The translations under genes and the position numbers were made by a program. From contig NZ_CP031240.1 of the NCBI RefSeq assembly GCF_003351405.1, forward strand, positions 186,001 to 250,000: a stretch of 64,000 nt of DNA, given 5' to 3'. Under the pieces are notes generated by a model that ran no database searches, was not told where the DNA came from, and worked only from the letters and a program-made list of their open reading frames with translations. Positions 52,851 through 64,000 of this stretch are shown here, piece by piece (the first letter of the stretch is position 1; each line of letters begins with the position of its first letter). Source of the stretch: Haemophilus haemolyticus (GTDB lineage Bacteria; Pseudomonadota; Gammaproteobacteria; Enterobacterales; Pasteurellaceae).

Positions 52851-53162
52851 TTAATATCCAACACCTGCGCATTTCGTTGAAGCGGGAATTTTCTCATTTA
52901 ACTCGCCCCATTCCTCTACAGTAAATAAGTGCAATGCTAACGCATGAACACCGCTATTAAGCTCATCTGCAAGCAATTGATAAACACGTTGATGACGCTG
53001 TACTTTACGCATTCCTTCAAAAACATTACTCACAATCACACATTTAAAATGAGATTCCGCGCCACGACCAGAACTATGTAAGTGGCTTTCATTTTCTACA
53101 CTAAAAAAGTGCGGTTGAAATTCTAGTTGAATTTTTTGTTCGATAGTTTGTTGAACAGACAT
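52851..53162 (-). CDS. bolA: BolA family protein
   Basis: 103 aa from ATG 53162 (MSVQQTIEQKIQ), with GGAG 7 bases upstream; an ATG one codon earlier is also possible. BolA proteins act with monothiol glutaredoxins in iron-sulfur trafficking and affect cell shape in E. coli. Conserved SRG-type region NESHLHSSGRGAESHFKCV and FEGMRKVQRHQRVY are present. Divergent from the yajG-like gene, as in E. coli. Confidence 0.94.
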   Translation of the reverse strand: MSVQQTIEQKIQLEFQPHFFSVENESHLHSSGRGAESHFKCVIVSNVFEGMRKVQRHQRVYQLLADELNSGVHALALHLFTVEEWGELNEKIPASTKCAGVGY

Positions 53163-53254
53163 CATAAATCTCCACAAAATCACAATGAAACGCTATACAT
53201 TAGCAATGAAGTTTGCAAGAATAACACAGTTTTAACTGGCTCATTGGGGAAATT

Positions 53255-53854
53255 ATGACATTATCAAACAAAATCAAAACATTATCAGCAGTAAGTATTG
53301 CAGCCGCTACGCTGTTCCTTGCTGGCTGCCAAGCACAATCAAATACATTAACGTTCACACCACCGGCACCGAATGCCACAATGAACATTAATCAAACTGC
53401 GATTGTGTATGTAACAACGAAAGATAGTCGCACAACGCAAGATATCGCGAGCTATACCAAGCGTGGAGAACTCATTAAATTAAATTCATCACCGAGTGTT
53501 ACACAATTATTTCAACAAGTGATGCAACAAAATCTTATTAGTAAAGGTTTCAGAATTGGGCAATCCAATGGATCAAATGCCGGGGTAACTGTGGATGTAC
53601 GTGAATTTGCTACGCAAGTAGAACAAGGTAATCTTCGTTATAAACTTAATACCAAAATTCAAGCAACTGTTTATGTTCAAGGCGCAAAAGGTTCATATAA
53701 CAAAGCATTTAATGCTACTCGTTCACAAGAAGGCGCATTAAACGCGGATAATGACGAAATTCAAAAAGTTCTGTCTCAAACATTTAACGATATTGTGAAT
53801 AACATTTATCAAGATCAAGAAGTATCCGCGGCTATTAACCAATATGCTAATTAA
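53255..53854 (+). CDS. YajG family lipoprotein
   Basis: 199 aa; signal with lipobox LAGC (Cys about residue 25), then a domain matching the YajG family ([11 protein letters not shown], a central KGFRIG region and a C-terminal helix [18 protein letters not shown]). Function unknown. Its neighbour bolA supports the family call, since yajG lies next to bolA in E. coli. Confidence 0.85.
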   Translation: MTLSNKIKTLSAVSIAAATLFLAGCQAQSNTLTFTPPAPNATMNINQTAIVYVTTKDSRTTQDIASYTKRGELIKLNSSPSVTQLFQQVMQQNLISKGFRIGQSNGSNAGVTVDVREFATQVEQGNLRYKLNTKIQATVYVQGAKGSYNKAFNATRSQEGALNADNDEIQKVLSQTFNDIVNNIYQDQEVSAAINQYAN

Positions 53855-53882
53855 TCGCATAGCTAATTAGATATCTATTAAG

Positions 53883-53916
53883 TGAGGAAGGTTAATATAA
53901 CCTCCCTCATTTTTTA
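53883..53916 (+). terminator. Terminator of the yajG-like gene
   Basis: TGAGGAAGGTT and AACCTCCCTCA arms with one mismatch and a 5-base loop, followed by TTTTTT. Confidence 0.85.
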
Positions 53917-54084
53917 TGATATCATTTTATTCTACATACTACTTTTCATATAAAATCATCTAAAGCTAATCATCTATTCAAAAGAATAAAAATATTCATA
54001 AAACCAATCACATCAATTTATAGCATTCTTTATAAAAATTAGGCAAAATACGGAAAATTTTTGAGTTCAAAAAAGGATCAAACT

Positions 54085-55455
54085 ATGACTAAACATTATG
54101 ATTACATCGCTATTGGCGGTGGCAGTGGCGGTATTGCATCTCTAAATCGTGCTGCAAGCTATGGAAAAAAATGCGCAATCATTGAAGCAAAACATCTTGG
54201 CGGTACTTGTGTAAATGTAGGTTGCGTACCTAAAAAAGTAATGTTTTATGGTGCACACATTGCAGAAGCAATTAACAATTATGCACCAGATTATGGTTTT
54301 GATGTTGAAGTGAAAAAATTTGATTTTTCAAAACTGATTGAAAGTCGCCAAGCCTATATCGGTCGTATTCATACATCTTATAACAATGTATTAGCAAAAA
54401 ATAACATTGATGTAATTAACGGTTTCGGAAAATTTGTCGATGCGCATACTATTGAAGTAACACTTACTGATGGTACAAAAGAGCAAGTAACCGCAGATCA
54501 TATTTTAATCGCAACAGGTGGTCGCCCATATCGTCCAAACATTAAAGGACAAGAGTATGGCATTGATTCAGATGGTTTCTTTGCATTAACAGAATTACCA
54601 AAACGCGCTGCTGTTATTGGTGCAGGCTATATTGCCGTTGAACTTTCTGGTGTATTAAACAGCCTAGGCGTGGAAACGCATTTATTAGTGCGTCGCCATG
54701 CGCCAATGCGTAATCAAGATCCATTAATCGTAGAAACATTAGTGGAAGTACTTGCGCAAGATGGAATTCAATTACATACCAATTCCACACCATCTGAGAT
54801 TGTTAAAAATGCAGATGGTTCACTTACAGTAAAATGTGATGGTCAATCTGATGTTACTGTGGACTGTGTTATTTGGGCGGCAGGTCGTGTTCCAGCGACA
54901 GATAAAATTGGCTTAGAAAATGCTGGCGTAGAAACGAATGAACGCGGCTATGTCAAAGTAGATAAATATCAAAATACTAATGTGAAAGGCATTTATGCAG
55001 TAGGCGATATTATCGAAAACGGCATTGAATTAACACCGGTTGCAGTTGCAGCGGGTCGCCGCCTTTCTGAGCGTTTATTCAATAATAAACCGACTGAACA
55101 TTTAGATTACAATTTGGTTCCAACCGTTGTATTCAGCCATCCACCAATCGGCACTGTAGGTTTAACTGAACCTCAAGCTATCGAACAATATGGAGCTGAA
55201 AATGTTAAGATATATAAATCCTCTTTCACTGCAATGTACACTGCGGTAACTCAACATCGCCAACCGTGCAAAATGAAATTAGTTTGTGTGGGTAAAGATG
55301 AAAAAGTTGTGGGTTTACATGGCATTGGTTTTGGTGTAGATGAAATGATTCAAGGATTTGCTGTAGCAATCAAAATGGGCGCAACAAAAGCTGATTTTGA
55401 TAACACAGTGGCTATTCACCCAACGGGTTCAGAAGAATTCGTGACTATGCGTTAA
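54085..55455 (+). CDS. gor: Glutathione-disulfide reductase Gor
   Basis: NADPH-dependent reduction of oxidised glutathione. 456 aa from ATG 54085 ([19 protein letters not shown]), with AAGGAT upstream. FAD motif GGGSGG, redox pair [13 protein letters not shown] (C42, C47), NADPH motif [11 protein letters not shown], and C-terminal [12 protein letters not shown] with the catalytic His. Haemophilus imports glutathione rather than making it, which fits keeping gor. The 167 bases upstream hold no regulator site I recognise. Confidence 0.96.
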   Translation: MTKHYDYIAIGGGSGGIASLNRAASYGKKCAIIEAKHLGGTCVNVGCVPKKVMFYGAHIAEAINNYAPDYGFDVEVKKFDFSKLIESRQAYIGRIHTSYNNVLAKNNIDVINGFGKFVDAHTIEVTLTDGTKEQVTADHILIATGGRPYRPNIKGQEYGIDSDGFFALTELPKRAAVIGAGYIAVELSGVLNSLGVETHLLVRRHAPMRNQDPLIVETLVEVLAQDGIQLHTNSTPSEIVKNADGSLTVKCDGQSDVTVDCVIWAAGRVPATDKIGLENAGVETNERGYVKVDKYQNTNVKGIYAVGDIIENGIELTPVAVAAGRRLSERLFNNKPTEHLDYNLVPTVVFSHPPIGTVGLTEPQAIEQYGAENVKIYKSSFTAMYTAVTQHRQPCKMKLVCVGKDEKVVGLHGIGFGVDEMIQGFAVAIKMGATKADFDNTVAIHPTGSEEFVTMR

Positions 55456-55470
55456 TCTTAAAGCAAAGAA

Positions 55471-55500
55471 AAAAAGAGCGGTAAATTACCGCTCTTTTTT
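55471..55500. terminator. Terminator between convergent gor and pnuC
   Basis: AAAAAGAGCGGTAA and TTACCGCTCTTTTTT form a 9-14 bp stem with T run. The arms are one base from the uptake sequence (AGAGCGGT instead of AGTGCGGT). Confidence 0.88.
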
Positions 55501-55524
55501 GTTTCTAATTTTGCTTAAGTATGT

Positions 55525-56202
55525 TTAGCTACATTTAACCAATTTCGTCCAGTTATAATAACCGTACAACGAGTTAAGTAAGTAGGCTGAGTACATTAAG
55601 TACATGGCTGGTGTTTCTGCCCATAAGAAAATAGAAAGGATATTTAAAGCAATCCATAACAACCACTGTTCACGATAGCGCAAAATCATTAAAATCTGTG
55701 CAGCAACCGTAATAATTGTGGTTAGACCATCTAAACCTGTTGAACTACCACCAGCCGCTTGTAATGCTTGAACAAAAAGCAAAGTACCAACCGTAGTCAC
55801 AACGATTAATGTCATCCATCCTTTAATAGTTAAAGCTTTGGCAATCACACTTTCTCCACCATCACTATTTTGCATATTGGCTTTCCACATGAAGTAACCA
55901 ATAAATTGAGATGGCAAATATACATAGAGTACGGTATTCATTTCGCCTAAGAAATTTGATCCCCAAGCGACATAAAAATAAGTGTAAGCAAAAATTAATC
56001 CAAAGAAATAATTACTAATTTTGCCTTTACTTACCAATACCACACACAAAATACCGGAAATACCAGAAATCATTGCTAACCAGGAATCTGGCGCTTGTAC
56101 ATAAGCCCATATCTGCGCAATAATGAAAAGCGCAAGCCAAACTACCTCAAAAGGTTTCCAACCAGAAACAAATTCTTGTTTTAGACGTTCTGCCAAAGTC
56201 AT
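55525..56202 (-). CDS. pnuC: Nicotinamide riboside transporter PnuC
   Basis: 225 aa, about seven hydrophobic segments with tryptophan-rich motifs (FEVVWLALFIIAQIWAY, WAYVQAPDSWLAMISG, and YGYYNWTKL at the end). Moves nicotinamide riboside into the cell; in V-factor-dependent Haemophilus this is the route to NAD. Preceded by ACAGGAGT. No NadR box recognised. Confidence 0.95.
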   Translation of the reverse strand: MTLAERLKQEFVSGWKPFEVVWLALFIIAQIWAYVQAPDSWLAMISGISGILCVVLVSKGKISNYFFGLIFAYTYFYVAWGSNFLGEMNTVLYVYLPSQFIGYFMWKANMQNSDGGESVIAKALTIKGWMTLIVVTTVGTLLFVQALQAAGGSSTGLDGLTTIITVAAQILMILRYREQWLLWIALNILSIFLWAETPAMYLMYSAYLLNSLYGYYNWTKLVKCS

Positions 56203-56369
56203 TATTTACTCCTGTTGACTTAAATTTGAATACGAGCATTCTTGCATTGTGCGTTGATAATGTAAAGATATCAGAAATATTTAATTCTCAACTTGTGAAA
56301 TTCATCACATTTTGATTAAATCCTAAAATAATCCATTATTTAGAAAACTCTCTAAAAATTTACCGCACT

Positions 56370-57143
56370 TTAAATACAATAATCTGGATCAAGTGATATT
56401 TTGGCTTGTAATAAGAACTGTTTAGTCCGCTCGTGTTGTGGGCAAGAAAAGAATTTATCTGCTGTATTTTGTTCTACAATATGCCCATCCGCCATCAAAA
56501 TTACACGATCCGCAACATCTTTCGCAAACTGCATTTCATGAGTAACAATAATCATTGTCCAGCCTTCTTGAGCGAGCATTTTTAGTGTTTGTAACACCTC
56601 TCCAACCAATTCGGGATCTAACGCCGATGTAGGTTCATCTAATAAAATAATATCAGGTTTTACCGCAAGGGCCCGGGCGATCCCGACTCGCTGTTGCTGA
56701 CCGCCAGAAAGTTGGGATGGAAATAAATCCGCTTTATTTTTTAGTCCCACCTTCTCTAACAAGCTAAGAGCCTTTTCTCTAGCCTGACTCTTGTCTTGTT
56801 TTTGCACGACAACCATTCCTTCCATGATATTTTCAAGGGCGGAACGATGAGGAAATAAATTATATTGTTGAAATACCATTGATGAACGTCGGCGCAACTT
56901 CAATTCATCTGCTTTACTAATTTTATGGCTAAAATCAATTTTTAGACTACCATCAGTAAATTCCAAAATGCCTTGCTCTGGTCTCTCAAGCAAGTTTAAG
57001 CAACGTAAAAAGGTGGTTTTTCCAGAACCAGAAGGTCCTAAAATTGCGACCACTTCACCTTTATTAATTTCAAAATCAATGCCTTTTAACACATGATTGC
57101 CATTAAAGTTTTTCTGAATATTACTTACTTTTAACATAGACAA
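56370..57143 (-). CDS. Polar amino acid ABC transporter ATP-binding protein
   Basis: 257 aa. Walker A GPSGSGKTT, Q-loop FQQYNLFPH, signature LSGGQQQRVGIARAL, Walker B IILLDEPTSALD, and switch His in IIVTHEM. Similar to GlnQ/TcyN-type ATPases. With the permease and binding protein upstream it makes a three-gene importer; a cystine (TcyJLN-like) role is likely but not proven. Confidence 0.92.
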   Translation of the reverse strand: MSMLKVSNIQKNFNGNHVLKGIDFEINKGEVVAILGPSGSGKTTFLRCLNLLERPEQGILEFTDGSLKIDFSHKISKADELKLRRRSSMVFQQYNLFPHRSALENIMEGMVVVQKQDKSQAREKALSLLEKVGLKNKADLFPSQLSGGQQQRVGIARALAVKPDIILLDEPTSALDPELVGEVLQTLKMLAQEGWTMIIVTHEMQFAKDVADRVILMADGHIVEQNTADKFFSCPQHERTKQFLLQAKISLDPDYCI

Positions 57144-57146
57144 TCC

Positions 57147-57863
57147 TTACAAGTGACGAGAAAGACGTTTTTCTAAACGCATTTGACCAATAGATAACAC
57201 AAGGCAGAAAACCCAATAAATTAATGCAGCCTCACTATAAATCAAGATAAACTCATAATTCTCAGCTGTAATATTTTGTGCGACACGAAAGAGTTCTGCA
57301 ATCCATACTAAGGAAGCCAAAGAGGTATCTTTCACCGTACTAATAAAAGTGTTAGAAAGCGATGGCACGGAAATGCGTAATGCCTGTGGCATAATCGTGC
57401 GAATAAATGCCTGTTGATAATTCATTCCAATAGCATAAGAAGCCTCCCACTGACCTTTTGGGATCGCAATAATTGATGCACGTACTGTTTCTGCAGCATA
57501 AGCACCGATATTGACTGAGAAGGCAATAATTGCAGTTGGGAAAGGCTCGAGTTTAATGCCGACTTCAGGCAATCCATAGAAAATAATAAAAATCTGCACA
57601 AGCATTGGCGTACCACGAATAATAGAAATATAAGCGCGACAAATACTTTGCAAAAGTTTAGTCATAAAATTTGGATGAGGAAGCGTACAAATTACGGCAA
57701 CAATTACCGCAATAAATAAACCACAAAAAAAGGAAATAACGGCTAAGGGAATCGTATATAAAATTGCGCCTTCCAACATAGGCCAAAACGAGCTGATTAC
57801 ATAATCAGCTCGTTCTGCACTCATAAATGGAAGACTCGCTAACAAATTATTGAGTAATGTCAT
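57147..57863 (-). CDS. Polar amino acid ABC transporter permease
   Basis: 238 aa from ATG 57863; the earlier TTG and GTG codons are less likely. About five hydrophobic segments, HisM/YecS type, with the EAA loop near [22 protein letters not shown] (in part) that contacts the ATPase. Overlaps the binding-protein gene by 17 bases. Confidence 0.92.
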   Translation of the reverse strand: MTLLNNLLASLPFMSAERADYVISSFWPMLEGAILYTIPLAVISFFCGLFIAVIVAVICTLPHPNFMTKLLQSICRAYISIIRGTPMLVQIFIIFYGLPEVGIKLEPFPTAIIAFSVNIGAYAAETVRASIIAIPKGQWEASYAIGMNYQQAFIRTIMPQALRISVPSLSNTFISTVKDTSLASLVWIAELFRVAQNITAENYEFILIYSEAALIYWVFCLVLSIGQMRLEKRLSRHL

Positions 57864-58620
57864 CACCAAACCATTTAATTGAAAGTTGTTTTAATGTACC
57901 GTCTTGGCGTAGTTCATCTAGTGCTTTATTCACTTTTGCAATCAGTTCTTCTTCACCTTTCAAAAATGCAAAACCTGTTGGAATTTTCTTATCGCTCTCA
58001 ACAGCAATTTTTAAACCTGCATTTGGTTGTTTTTTGAAATAATCAAGCACAGCTAATTTATCATTCACTGTTGCATCAACACGCTCTTGTTTGACTGCTT
58101 CAAGATTTTGCGCAAGGCTATCTATTGTCACAATAATCGCACCATTATCACGAGCATCTTTGCTCCAGTTACTCGTTGCTGATTGAGCTGATTTTTTACC
58201 TTTTAAATCAGAGAAAGTCTTAATGCTGTTATTATTTTCTTTAGTCACAATAACGCCAGCAGAATAATTATAAGGAGCAGAATAATCATATTTTTTTAAG
58301 CGCTCTGGACTTGGATTCGTTTGGTTTGCAATAACATCGAATCGTTTCGCATTCAAACCTGCATACATTCCATCCCAAGCAGTTTCTTTAAATTCAATTT
58401 TCAAACCTAATTTTTCTGCCACTTTCTCAATGATTTCTACATCAAAACCGGTCAACTTGCCGTCTTTACCATGAAAAGTAAATGGCGCATAAGTACCCTC
58501 AGTTCCCACTAATAAAGTTTTAGTTTTTTCAACGCGGTCAGCAATTTCACCAGCGTGAGAAAATGTTGAGAAAGCAATACCAGCGCTTAAAAGTGCGGTT
58601 GTAAAAAGTAATTTTTTCAT
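57847..58620 (-). CDS. Amino acid ABC transporter substrate-binding protein
   Basis: 257 aa from ATG 58620 ([19 protein letters not shown]), giving a normal signal peptide cleaved near SHAG-E; AAGGAAG lies 6 bases upstream. Family 3 solute-binding fold: [24 protein letters not shown] (in part), the ligand Arg/Asp region [14 protein letters not shown]. Resembles the cystine-binding protein FliY/TcyJ. The substrate is inferred. Confidence 0.92.
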   Translation of the reverse strand: MKKLLFTTALLSAGIAFSTFSHAGEIADRVEKTKTLLVGTEGTYAPFTFHGKDGKLTGFDVEIIEKVAEKLGLKIEFKETAWDGMYAGLNAKRFDVIANQTNPSPERLKKYDYSAPYNYSAGVIVTKENNNSIKTFSDLKGKKSAQSATSNWSKDARDNGAIIVTIDSLAQNLEAVKQERVDATVNDKLAVLDYFKKQPNAGLKIAVESDKKIPTGFAFLKGEEELIAKVNKALDELRQDGTLKQLSIKWFGDDITQ

Positions 58621-58654
58621 TTTTTCTTCCTTGTGTTGTGTTTGTCTAAGCATG

Positions 58655-58684
58655 ATTATAAAAACCAAACTTATGAAAAAACAA
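58655..58684 (-). promoter_or_regulatory. Promoter of the amino acid importer operon
   Basis: Minus strand: -35 TTGTTT (58684-58679), 18-base spacer, -10 TATAAT (58660-58655), about 35 bases before the binding-protein ATG. The rest of the 300-base interval to murA holds one uptake sequence near 58,766 and the murA terminator. Confidence 0.65.
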
Positions 58685-58831
58685 GATTATTTATTTATAG
58701 TTTATAAATTTTAGTTATAAAAAAGCGATATGACTGATTACTATCAAAATAAAAAAGTAATCTACCGCACTTTCTTATAGAAAAACAGGTTTCTAAACAA
58801 TGTGTTCAATCTACTCTTATAAAATTTCAGT

Positions 58832-58860
58832 AAAAAAATGCCTTTCTAAAGAAAGGCATT
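58832..58860 (-). terminator. Rho-independent terminator of murA
   Basis: Minus strand: AATGCCTTTC, TTTA, GAAAGGCATT, then a run of seven T, about 60 bases past the murA stop. Confidence 0.93.
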
Positions 58861-58920
58861 AATAGAAATTTAAGATTATAAATAAACTTGTAATTTCTAA
58901 TAGAAAAGTAGCGTACCTAA

Positions 58921-60464
<1,544 letters not shown>

Positions 60465-60475
60465 CAAATTTCCGT

Positions 60476-60802
60476 TTAATTAAGATCTGTAAAATTTGCG
60501 ATCCAATCAGACAAACCAACAAGATCTGCAAGGGTTAATAATTGTTTTGGTGGATAAACTAATCGCACTGTTTTGTTAAGCTTTTGACACTCTTGTAAAA
60601 AATCACAAAGAGCTGCAAAACCTGCTGAATCAATATGTTGAATACCAGACAAATCCCATTCAACAACTTTTTTATCCAGCGCATTAGCTGATAAAAAAAC
60701 ATCACGTTGCTGCCACATAGGCAACAACGTGTTGCGAGATAGCTCCCCTGACAAAAGGAGCGCTATCTTATCATCATTTTTCTTTAAATCCCAATTTAAC
60801 AT
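60476..60802 (-). CDS. mlaB: Lipid asymmetry maintenance protein MlaB (STAS domain)
   Basis: 108 aa cytoplasmic STAS-domain protein; VVEWDLSGIQHIDSAGFAALCDFL (in part) contains the Ser/Thr pocket. It binds MlaF and regulates the MlaFEDB transporter. Last mla gene, 10 bases after mlaC. Confidence 0.93.
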   Translation of the reverse strand: MLNWDLKKNDDKIALLLSGELSRNTLLPMWQQRDVFLSANALDKKVVEWDLSGIQHIDSAGFAALCDFLQECQKLNKTVRLVYPPKQLLTLADLVGLSDWIANFTDLN

Positions 60803-60812
60803 GGCAACAAGA

Positions 60813-61457
60813 TTATTTGCTTAATGTTACAGGTTGGGCTGCTGATTTTTGTACTTGTGCAGTTAATGCATCAATGCCATGTTGACGTAAGATACCACTC
60901 CATTCTTGTTGTTTTGTCACAACCATGCTCACGCCCTCAGCAACCATGTCATAAGCTTGCCATTCGCCAGTTTTACTATTTTTACGCCATTTAAAATCTA
61001 ATTTAATTGGCGCAGCTCCATTAACTTGAATGATATTCACACGAATATTTACTAAGTTTTTATCGCCTAATGCTTTTTCTGGCTCGATCTGGATTTGTTG
61101 ATTTGAATATGCCGTTAATACTTGTGCATAAGCTTGTTCAATAAAATCACCAAAAGCTTTAAAGAATTTTTCACGTTGTTCAGGTGTAGTAGATTTGAAA
61201 TGAGAACCTAAAACTAAAGAACCTGCATAATTGACTTGAACATAAGGCAGCAAATCATTACGAACGATAGTACGTAGATAATTTGGATTCTTTTTAATCT
61301 GGCTTTGATTTGCCTGAATATCAGAAAACAATTTATCTGACGCTTGTTGCATCAATATATAAGGGCTTGTTTCAGCCATAGCAGTACCAGCAGCAAAAAG
61401 TGCGGTAAATACTAAGGTTAAAATTGCAAACCATTTTTTCACTTGGAAAAATTTCAT
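60813..61457 (-). CDS. mlaC: Phospholipid-binding protein MlaC
   Basis: Periplasmic carrier that shuttles phospholipid between outer-membrane MlaA and the inner-membrane complex. 214 aa from ATG 61457 (a second ATG one codon earlier is possible); signal peptide ending GTAMAE; family motif YILMQQASDKLFSDI and GDKNLVNIRVNI. An uptake sequence lies in the signal region. Confidence 0.94.
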   Translation of the reverse strand: MKFFQVKKWFAILTLVFTALFAAGTAMAETSPYILMQQASDKLFSDIQANQSQIKKNPNYLRTIVRNDLLPYVQVNYAGSLVLGSHFKSTTPEQREKFFKAFGDFIEQAYAQVLTAYSNQQIQIEPEKALGDKNLVNIRVNIIQVNGAAPIKLDFKWRKNSKTGEWQAYDMVAEGVSMVVTKQQEWSGILRQHGIDALTAQVQKSAAQPVTLSK

Positions 61458-61485
61458 CATAAATCTCCTAAATAAATGTTAGTTG

Positions 61486-61992
61486 TTATTGCCCTGTAGG
61501 CTCAGTCTTTTCACTGTTACCATCAGATTTTTTATCGCCGTAAAGGAATTGGCCGATTAAATCCTCCAACACCATAGCAGATTTTGTGTCTTGAATTTGG
61601 CTACCCTCTTTAAGCATAGCCGATTCACCATCATCAAATCCCATTGTTAATGCAATATATTGCTCACCCAATAAGCCAGATGTCTTAATTGATAAAGAAC
61701 TGTTTTCTGGGATTTCATTATATTCCTGATTAATTGCGATACTGACTTTTGGTAAATAGCTTTTTTCATCAAGTGTAATACCGCTCACGCGCCCAATAAC
61801 CACTCCACCAACTTTTAATGGTGCACGTACTTTAAGTCCACCAATATTATCAAAAGTTGCCGTCACAGTATAAGATTTCGTCTCACCAAAACCTTGTACG
61901 TTGGCTACGCGTAAACCTAAAAAAACTAAGGCGCCAATACCAAGTAATAAAAATAACCCTACCCAAAATTCATATTTAATTGTTTGTCTCAT
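61486..61992 (-). CDS. mlaD: Outer membrane lipid asymmetry maintenance protein MlaD
   Basis: 168 aa: one N-terminal membrane helix (about 7-27), then an MCE domain (about 38-120; ATFDNIGGLKVRAPLKVGGV in part, LLGEQYIAL). Forms the hexameric ring over MlaE. The acidic, Lys/Glu-rich tail is unstructured-looking. Confidence 0.95.
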   Translation of the reverse strand: MRQTIKYEFWVGLFLLLGIGALVFLGLRVANVQGFGETKSYTVTATFDNIGGLKVRAPLKVGGVVIGRVSGITLDEKSYLPKVSIAINQEYNEIPENSSLSIKTSGLLGEQYIALTMGFDDGESAMLKEGSQIQDTKSAMVLEDLIGQFLYGDKKSDGNSEKTEPTGQ

Positions 61993-62001
61993 AAAAAATC
62001 C

Positions 62002-62787
62002 TTAACCTGCTCCAAACATAATAGCAGTTAAAATAAAATCTAATCCTAGAACAACAAGAGAGGCATGAACAACTGTTCGTGTTGTAGCTTGGCTGATACC
62101 TTCTGATGTTGGCATACAATCATAACCATTAAAAAGCGCAATCCAAGTCACGGCTACAGCAAAGAAAATCGCTTTAATAAAGCCATTTAAAATATCATAG
62201 CTCCAACTCACGGAATTTTGCATCACAGACCAAAAGCTACCTGAATCAACACCTTTCCAATCCACACCAACTAAGGAACCACCCCAAATACCAATTGCGA
62301 TAAACAAGATTGACAAAATTGGCATGGAAATAACTCCTGCCCAAAAACGAGGTGCAATCACTCGACGTAAAGGATCAACAGCCATCATTTCAAGACTAGA
62401 AAGTTGTTCAGTGGCTTTCATTAAACCTATTTCAGCCGTCAATGCAGAACCTGCTCGACCAGCAAATAAAAGTGCGGTAACAACAGGCCCTAATTCTCGC
62501 AAAAGAGAAAGCGCCACAAGCTGCCCTAAACTTGTTTCAGCAGAAAAATCGACTAACACGACATAACCTTGTAGTCCTAATACCATTCCAATAAATAAGC
62601 CGGACAACAAAATAATGAGTAACGATTGGACACCTAAAACATGCATTTGCTTCACTAGCAAAGGAAAATGCTTACGAATTTGTGGCTTGCCGATCAATGC
62701 GCCAAATAACATAAAGCCTGCTCGCCCTAAGGCACGGAAAAAGTCGATCACCTGTTTTCCCATAGCAGAAATAAAATTGACGATCAT
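62002..62787 (-). CDS. mlaE: Lipid asymmetry maintenance ABC transporter permease MlaE
   Basis: 261 aa, about five hydrophobic segments, with the MlaE motifs [20 protein letters not shown] and [10 protein letters not shown] (coupling helix). Start overlaps the mlaF stop by ATGA. Confidence 0.96.
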   Translation of the reverse strand: MIVNFISAMGKQVIDFFRALGRAGFMLFGALIGKPQIRKHFPLLVKQMHVLGVQSLLIILLSGLFIGMVLGLQGYVVLVDFSAETSLGQLVALSLLRELGPVVTALLFAGRAGSALTAEIGLMKATEQLSSLEMMAVDPLRRVIAPRFWAGVISMPILSILFIAIGIWGGSLVGVDWKGVDSGSFWSVMQNSVSWSYDILNGFIKAIFFAVAVTWIALFNGYDCMPTSEGISQATTRTVVHASLVVLGLDFILTAIMFGAG

Positions 62788-63578
62788 TCAAACAATTCCT
62801 TCACATAATCTTGCGCTGGGTACTTAAAGCGCACAGGGCCATCAGATTCACCTTTTAAGAATTGCACCACGCGCGGATCTTGGCTCTGTAAAAGCTGCTC
62901 AGATGTTCCTTCTGCGATGACTTTTTGGTCTGCAATAATATAGGCATAATCTGCAATACTCAATACTTCCTCCACATCGTGCGACACGACGATAGAAGTC
63001 AGATTTAACGCTTCATTTAATCGTTTAATCAAGCTTAAAATTACGCCCATACTGATTGGATCTTGCCCAGTAAATGGCTCATCAAACATAATTAAATCAG
63101 GGTCAAGTGCAATAGCGCGTGCTAATGCAGCTCGACGAGCCATACCACCAGAAAGTTCTGAAGGCATCAATGCGGCAGCACCTCGCAACCCAACAGCTTC
63201 CAATTTCATCAATACGATTTGTCGAATTAAACTTTCAGGCAAATGCGTATGTTCACGAATTGGAAAGGCGACATTATCAAAAGTAGAAATATCCGTAAAA
63301 AGCGCGCCGGATTGGAATAACATCCCCATCCGCTTGCGTACTTCATACAGTTCACTATTAGATAGACGACAAATATCTTGTCCATCAAACAAAATTTCAC
63401 CTTGTTCTGGTATTAGCTGCCCACCGATCAATTTAAGTAAGGTGGTTTTTCCAATCCCCGACGGCCCCATGATCGCAGTGATTTTTCCCTTTTTGACTTG
63501 CAAATTCAGGTTATCGTAAATCACGCGTTCACCGCGTTTAAAGGTGAGATTCTTAACTTCAATTAGATTTTGATTCAT
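62784..63578 (-). CDS. mlaF: Phospholipid ABC transporter ATP-binding protein MlaF
   Basis: 264 aa. Walker [11 protein letters not shown], signature [15 protein letters not shown], Walker [14 protein letters not shown], switch His VVSHDVEEV; the C-terminal tail ([14 protein letters not shown]) is the part that contacts MlaB in E. coli. First gene of mlaFEDCB-ibaG-murA. Confidence 0.96.
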   Translation of the reverse strand: MNQNLIEVKNLTFKRGERVIYDNLNLQVKKGKITAIMGPSGIGKTTLLKLIGGQLIPEQGEILFDGQDICRLSNSELYEVRKRMGMLFQSGALFTDISTFDNVAFPIREHTHLPESLIRQIVLMKLEAVGLRGAAALMPSELSGGMARRAALARAIALDPDLIMFDEPFTGQDPISMGVILSLIKRLNEALNLTSIVVSHDVEEVLSIADYAYIIADQKVIAEGTSEQLLQSQDPRVVQFLKGESDGPVRFKYPAQDYVKELFE

Positions 63579-63617
63579 TAAAATCTCGTTTATAAATAAA
63601 AAGTGCGGTCGTTTTGA

Positions 63618-64000
63618 CTAGAGTTTTTGTGAAAGGTTCATCTTACGACGAACAAACGCCATCATGCCGTGTAATACTAAAAACAACAATGACAAACCAT
63701 ATAAAGGCATATTTCCTAGCACAGAATAAGGGGTTTTGCCTTCCGCAGGTGCAATTTTATGCGTCAACGTTGTTTCAATAAACTGCGGTGCCTGCGCTAA
63801 CACCTTACCTTGAGCATCAACAAACACTGAAATCCCCGTATTCGTTGCACGAATAAGCGGTTTACCCAATTCTAAAGCGCGCATTCTTGCCATCTGTAAA
63901 TGTTGCCAAGGCCCAATTGAATCACCAAACCAGGCATCATTAGAAATTGTGAGCAAATAATCCGTATCTTGTTTCAAATTTTGTCGCACTTGTTCACCGA
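63618..64000 (-). CDS. lnt: Apolipoprotein N-acyltransferase Lnt (partial, C-terminal part only)
   Basis: The C-terminal 127 or so residues of Lnt, which adds the third acyl chain to lipoproteins. Frame is open to the window edge. Recognised by [16 protein letters not shown], the last part of the nitrilase domain, and [12 protein letters not shown], followed by the C-terminal membrane helix ([18 protein letters not shown]). The catalytic Cys lies outside the window. Divides from mlaF by 39 bases containing an uptake sequence. Confidence 0.93.
   Translation of the reverse strand, partial: GEQVRQNLKQDTDYLLTISNDAWFGDSIGPWQHLQMARMRALELGKPLIRATNTGISVFVDAQGKVLAQAPQFIETTLTHKIAPAEGKTPYSVLGNMPLYGLSLLFLVLHGMMAFVRRKMNLSQKL

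Overview
The window is chromosomal DNA from a Haemophilus of the H. influenzae / H. haemolyticus group. Evidence seen directly: A+T-rich sequence, more than forty copies of the 9-base Haemophilus uptake signal (AAGTGCGGT or its complement), a comNOPQ competence pseudopilin operon, three competence-type CRP sites (CRP-S), and a complete Na+-translocating NQR operon. Gene content at several junctions differs from what I remember of strain Rd KW20, and a few proteins look several percent different from Rd as I recall it, so H. haemolyticus or a divergent H. influenzae is plausible. That species call is inference.

Layout. 1-3.3 kb: cytochrome c maturation genes (ccmH partial, dsbE, ccmF). 3.5-4.3 kb: suhB. 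4.4-10.1 kb: CRP-S site, comN-comO-comP-comQ and recC. 10.2-12.8 kb: nrdR, ribD, degS. 12.8-15.1 kb: mutM, rpmG, rpmB and CRP-S-linked radC on the minus strand. 15.2-18.5 kb: coaBC, dut, slmA, yheU, crp. 18.6-18.8 kb: an unexplained nested inverted-repeat element. 18.9-23.7 kb (minus): rlmC, nagZ, ycfL, hinT, ppiD. 23.8-27.8 kb (minus): a remnant of an mntP gene, mnmE, yidC, yidD, rnpA, rpmH, diverging from dnaA-dnaN-recF (28.1-31.6 kb). 31.7-36.8 kb (minus): leuABCD with a leader peptide and attenuator. 36.9-40.6 kb: CRP-S site, dprA, yaaA, a lipoprotein, pfkA. 40.9-46.6 kb: smpB, bamD, rluD, pgeF, mnmA, nqrM, apbE. 46.8-52.6 kb (minus): nqrABCDEF. 52.9-56.2 kb: bolA, yajG-like lipoprotein, gor, pnuC. 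56.4-58.6 kb (minus): a polar amino acid ABC importer. 58.9-63.6 kb (minus): murA, ibaG and mlaFEDCB. The window ends inside lnt.

How the genes work together. Competence is a recurring theme: comNOPQ (pilus assembly), dprA (RecA loading on incoming DNA) and radC each have a TGCGA-N6-TCGCA site upstream, and crp, whose product acts with Sxy at such sites, is in the same window. The envelope is the second theme: BamD, YidC, PpiD, DegS, MlaFEDCB, MurA, NagZ and Lnt. The third is energy and redox: Na+-NQR with its maturation factors ApbE and NqrM, glutathione reductase, and the PnuC nicotinamide riboside importer that fits a V-factor-requiring organism.

I found no CRISPR array, prophage, insertion sequence, tRNA or rRNA. 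Most of the window is conserved core genome. The most interesting non-gene signals are the nested inverted-repeat element at 18,625-18,814 (possible structured RNA or phage-immunity relic), the mntP fossil at 23.8-23.9 kb, the leu attenuator, and terminator-like paired uptake sequences lying inside two coding regions.
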